Origin: Klebsormidium nitens
Taxonomy: Eukaryota; Streptophyta; Klebsormidiophyceae; Klebsormidiales; Klebsormidiaceae
Length of the DNA stretch: 64,000 bases
Direction of reading: 5' to 3'
Assembly: GCA_000708835.1 (NCBI GenBank)
Contig: DF237135.1
Span: forward strand, 92,400-156,399
The notes below the pieces were generated by a model. The model made no database searches. It worked only from the letters and a program-made list of their open reading frames with translations, and was not told where the DNA came from. Positions 60,701 to 64,000 of the stretch are shown piece by piece; within the stretch, counting starts at the first letter, position 1, and the number at the start of each line of letters is the position of its first letter. The translations under genes were made by a program, and so were the position numbers.

Positions 60701-61359
60701 GAGGCTGGCTGCTCTTTTCTTGAGGTCAGCAGCAGGGTGAGGAGCGTCGGGAGCGCACTGGCAAGGCTTTTGGGGGGTGTCAGGTCGGCGCTTTGAAGAG
60801 TCGAGGCTCAACCTGCAAAAATGGGGACGTGTGGTGACGACCAATTCCGAAAGCACTCGGTTCTGAAAGCACTGATTCTGGAATCACCATTCGGACAAGC
60901 ACTCATTTTGAAGAGCAATTAAGCTGAAAAGCGCTCATTCTGAGATGTTGACCGTATGACGCATGGAGAAGGCTATGAATGGGGAAGGGAGAGGGGGTGT
61001 GAGGCCAGACGACGTTCTTAAGATAATTCGATGCTCAGCTCAGATTTGTGAAATGGTTTTGCGCGTATGAAGAATGGAATAAGGGACTCGAGGCCTTTGG
61101 CCAGCCTCCTGAATCCATCTCAGCCAGCAATAACGAATGTGGACTGGAGGCTTCGGTCAAGAGCAGACTGAGATTACTGGACGGCGTGTGCAATCCAAGA
61201 TCCTCACCTCCTCATGCCAAACTTGTCTTTCTTCACATGCTGGTGGGTAAGGCTGATGGACCCGAAGCTGTCTGAGGCCTTGTTTTTCTCCATGTTTAGG
61301 ACGCAGGCTCCCTTCTCCGTGTTGACCTGGCCTTGAAACAGGGCCTCAGCAACACCAGT
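57736..61359 (-). CDS. Unrecognised disordered protein with Trp/acidic motifs, 5' end missing
   Basis: Not recognised. Exons in coding order: 61359-61208, 60812-59902, 59585-58866, 58244-57736, giving 763 residues; phases close at all three junctions and every intron is GT-AG. The first listed exon is short but coding-like (TGVAEALFQGQVNTEKGACV) and starts in phase 0 after an AG, with no ATG start, so at least one upstream exon is missing. The second exon has a helical, charged patch (WMHDIEDAIEKGQLALARVK) and two similar motifs, GGVSWEEWLEGG and GGRSWEDWLAGP, followed by looser ones (RLDWEEGG, HMDWAKEG). The rest is Ser/Pro/Glu-rich with a possible helix (ARIERAQTQKLLALERFL). There is no signal peptide or membrane helix in the visible part. 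The Trp/acidic motifs could be short binding motifs for a partner; that is inference only. Confidence 0.65.
60846..60945. repeat. Degenerate 15-17 nt tandem repeat in an intron
   Basis: About six diverged units built on TTCTGAAAGCACTC lie in the intron just upstream of the exon starting at 60812 (minus strand). Copies include TTCCGAAAGCACTCGG, TTCTGAAAGCACTGA and GCTGAAAAGCGCTCA. Confidence 0.6.
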
Positions 61360-64000
61360 CTGCGCAGCGGTTGGGAGCGGTTCGCTTGGGATCTTGGATG
61401 ATGTCTAGAATCACACACTTTTTGCAGCAATTGGAAGTGACTTGCAGGTTATCTCAGAGTAAGGAGAGTAATTTAATGAGGGCCTTCAACATATGCATTG
61501 GTGGGGAATGTCAGGAAGGCGATGCAAACACATTGAGTCTTGGAATTAGTTGAGGCGAAAAATGTGACTTCACACTTTACACACGCCAACGATCTTCAGA
61601 TTCTACTATAGTGGCTAAGCTTCTGACCCATTTGGAGTTGTCTGGACCATGACAGAAGTAAAGCATCTGCTGCTGATTATTGATGAATGAATCCAGTAGT
61701 CAGGAAAGCACAAAGCAACTTGCCTGTGCATTTGCGGGCACGTCTCGCATCGTGTCTCGTGATTGCTTGTACCTTGTTTTCGATGCTTGCTTTGGTTTGA
61801 AGCACCCAAAGACCATCTTCTCAACGACTCGGCAAGTTGGGAAGCTGGCAAAACAAGACAAGGGATTCAGTCCGGCCCCTGAAACGAATTGCGGAGTGTT
61901 CCAGCTGAAACATTTGGAAAGGCGACACCTTTGGGCTTCAAGAGAGGGGCACAAGAGCTCAGCCTTACTAATTGCAGGAAAATGTGACAAACTATGTCTG
62001 AGCCGAAACTCCTGGAACGGCGTCAGAATCACTCCAAAAGGGATTGTTGTCATGTGAGAGACAGTGCTCTGATTGACTTGATCAAGTATTTGACATAATT
62101 AACGATCAAATTTTTCAAAAGCTCAAATGACCATTGAGTCAGTCGAGTCCCGCTTCATTTCGTTTGACGCACAGCATGCACCACTGTGTTGATGGGTCGC
62201 CATCAACCGAAACTAGGAATTGAGGGATTTACAGATCGGCCATGCTTCATGCAGACACAATCAGTGAGTGTAAAATCGGGATTGGCAGACACTTCTCTCA
62301 CCTTTCTCCCCGCTTCACACCCCTCCACAGCGAATGCAGACGTGGTTTTGCTTGTGGCTTATGGAAACTATGAAACCCAGCTTCCGAGTCTTTTCGACCA
62401 GCTTCCTCGCAAGCAATTGCCTAGCTGCTATTGCCTCAAAACCAGCTGTCTGGTATCTTTGCAGCGACTGTTTGCTTTTGACTGACAAAAAGTCTGCCAC
62501 TAGATGGAAGGTCCTTAATGAATTTATGCTAGAATCACTTAAACACACTTAATGTACTAGATTCACTGAAAGCTAGTGATTGTAGGAAATCACACGCTTC
62601 ACCACATTCAGCTTGATTGTAGCACAAAAGGTGGTGTGATAAAAGAAAGGGGCCCCTTGCACTATGCAAAGACGCTAGAATGAACTCTTGTGTGCCCCTT
62701 TCTGCGCATTCTTGTTTGTGAGGAAGGAAAAGGAAGACGCCTCGTTGCGGATTCAGCTGGAGCTGAGCACTTTTCCTTGCGCTTTCTTTCCTGGATCAGC
62801 TCAACATGGAGAACCGACAGCAAGAATCGTCGGAGTAGAAGCTGCAATTTAGACACCGCCGCGACAGTTGCGGAAAATCAGCCCTTTTGTTCAGAATGCC
62901 GGCAGCTGCGCCTCTGTTTCTACCACAATTTCCTTCCTAGCTGCTAGCTGGAGAATCAGCGCAGCACAGTGGCTGAGGCCCTGGGCGGACTGTTTGGACG
63001 GCAGGTTTGCGCCTCCCTTTCGTCTGTATCTTTGAAAGGGTGCAGCCTAGATACATGACCAATGCCGCATTCAAGCACCTAGCTAGGCAGCTATAGCCTA
63101 TACCTAGCTGCATTCTTGAAGTTGAAACTGAAGCGCAAGAGGGAACGCATGTGAGCGCCCCCGTATGGGTCGCCGAGGAACTCGGGCTCCCAACACGTTT
63201 CGATGCGACGCTTTCTGTTACCGGAAGAGAGGCCAGCATCACGTTGTTGTCGAAAAGTAGTTCGTGAACCTGGAGTCGTAAATTGCGCTGCAGGCCTGGC
63301 GTCCCCTCCAGACACCAGATTGTGGACATCCTGAAAGATTACCCGGGTGTTTGTACTGGCTGGCCACGAACCCGCGAAAGGTAGGTCAAAGAGACCCCGG
63401 CTAACCATAGCCGGCTGCTCTTCCAAGTTCCAATCCAATTGTGTAATCTTGGGTCGTAACCTCGACTGCTGTCTGCATTTAGTGCATGGTACGGTCTAAG
63501 GCCCTGCACGGAGCTTTCGGCGGTTATAGAGGCATTTGATTGGTCGACACACAATTGCGTCACAGTTGCGTCATTTCCTATCGGCATGACGCGAGCGATC
63601 AGCAACGGCATAAGGAATCTGAGCTTGGTGAGCGCTGGGCCTAGTTTTGACGCTCGCAAAGTTCCACGTCGGATCATCGGTACCGTGAATTGAGTCGCGT
63701 GGCATTATCTACGGCCGTCGCCGATTTTCGGAGGTCCGAAGTCGAATTTTCGGACTCGGCCGAGTCACTGCCACTGCCACTGACACTAGGCTAGGCTCGA
63801 GCCTAGCTAGGCTAGCTAGGCTAGCTACTGAGTAGCCAGTGTCCGGACTCCGGCGCGCCGAACTCAAACTTCATTAAATTTAGTCGCTAGTACTGTCAAA
63901 TTGCGGCTCGGATCCGCCGACCGGCCTGCCACGCGGCGAATCTCACGGTTCCGATGATCGGACGTGGTGTATTGTTTCGCGAGGACCGGCGGCGTCCTCA
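61360..64000. other. Right-hand region without a resolved gene
   Basis: Should hold the 5' exons and promoter of the minus-strand gene ending at 57736. A minus-strand stretch near 62360-62510 reads like coding sequence (LQRYQTAGFEAIAARQLLAR) but I could not join it in frame with good splice sites. A strong donor-like AAAG|GTGAGA lies just downstream of it on the minus strand near 62300. From 62550 to the end I see no gene. Near 63790-63830 is a palindromic run of GCCTAGCTAGGC-type words. Confidence 0.45.
63787..63829. repeat. GCTAGGCTAGC-rich palindromic tandem run
   Basis: Overlapping AGGCTAGCT and CTAGGCTCGAGCCTAG units form a short, strongly palindromic, tandem stretch. Preceded by CCACTG repeats (63768-63785). 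Low-complexity DNA with hairpin potential. Confidence 0.7.

Noticed and set aside
59111-60796. Plus-strand ORFs of 100-216 residues
   Set aside because: They mirror the minus-strand exons 58866-59585 and 59902-60812. The minus strand is preferred because the splice phases close across three introns.
1-64000. Prokaryotic-style systems, CRISPR arrays, phage or viral gene blocks
   Set aside because: All recognisable genes are intron-rich eukaryotic nuclear genes; no regularly spaced repeats with unique spacers and no viral hallmark genes were seen.

Overview
The window is eukaryotic nuclear DNA carrying streptophyte (plant-lineage) genes. It contains a chloroplast-type ferredoxin-dependent glutamate synthase, the plant-type NdhS subunit of the chloroplast NDH complex, a plant DOMON/cytochrome b561 protein and a plant-like DExH helicase. 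Every gene is split by many short introns, and all introns I could frame-check end in AG. Gene spacing is tight (about 1-2.7 kb), which suggests a small streptophyte algal genome, for example a Klebsormidium-like charophyte. The species is an inference; nothing in the window proves it. No bacterial, viral or organellar gene block, CRISPR array or rRNA was seen.

Layout: 1-9188 (+) 3' part of Fd-GOGAT, 16 exons; 9189-11930 gene-free, repeat-rich DNA with an extreme density of GGTACC palindromes; 11931-16804 (+) F-box/kelch protein with a long C-terminal tail carrying an EAR-like motif; 17780-21562 (-) GPI8/PIG-K, the catalytic subunit of GPI transamidase; 22871-25356 (+) NdhS; 26140-38773 (+) DHX29/DExH7-type RNA helicase, 22 exons; 40009-41923 (-) GT92 glycosyltransferase; 43802-47662 (+) ectonucleotide pyrophosphatase/phosphodiesterase-like protein; 48994-51815 (-) ENTH-domain, epsin-like protein; 52906-56615 (+) DOMON plus cytochrome b561 protein; 57736-61359 (-) an unrecognised disordered protein with repeated Trp/acidic motifs whose 5' end is unresolved; 61360-64000 no gene I can complete.

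The exon chains were built by hand from family conservation, splice sites and reading-frame phase. Phase closes across every listed junction, and several exons too short for a simple ORF scan were recovered this way. The genes do not form one pathway: they are nitrogen assimilation and photosynthetic electron flow (both ferredoxin-linked), GPI anchoring, translation-linked RNA unwinding, glycan and nucleotide metabolism, vesicle traffic and transmembrane electron transfer.

I found no convincing new multi-gene system. The observations most worth a second look are: (i) a dispersed repeat of about 100 nt with a G-rich, G-quadruplex-capable core in five copies, one inside a 166-bp element with terminal inverted repeats; (ii) three probable GC-AG introns; (iii) a decayed partial duplication of a helicase exon and its acceptor; (iv) the GGTACC-saturated block; (v) the EAR-like motif on the F-box/kelch protein; (vi) the Trp/acidic-motif protein.
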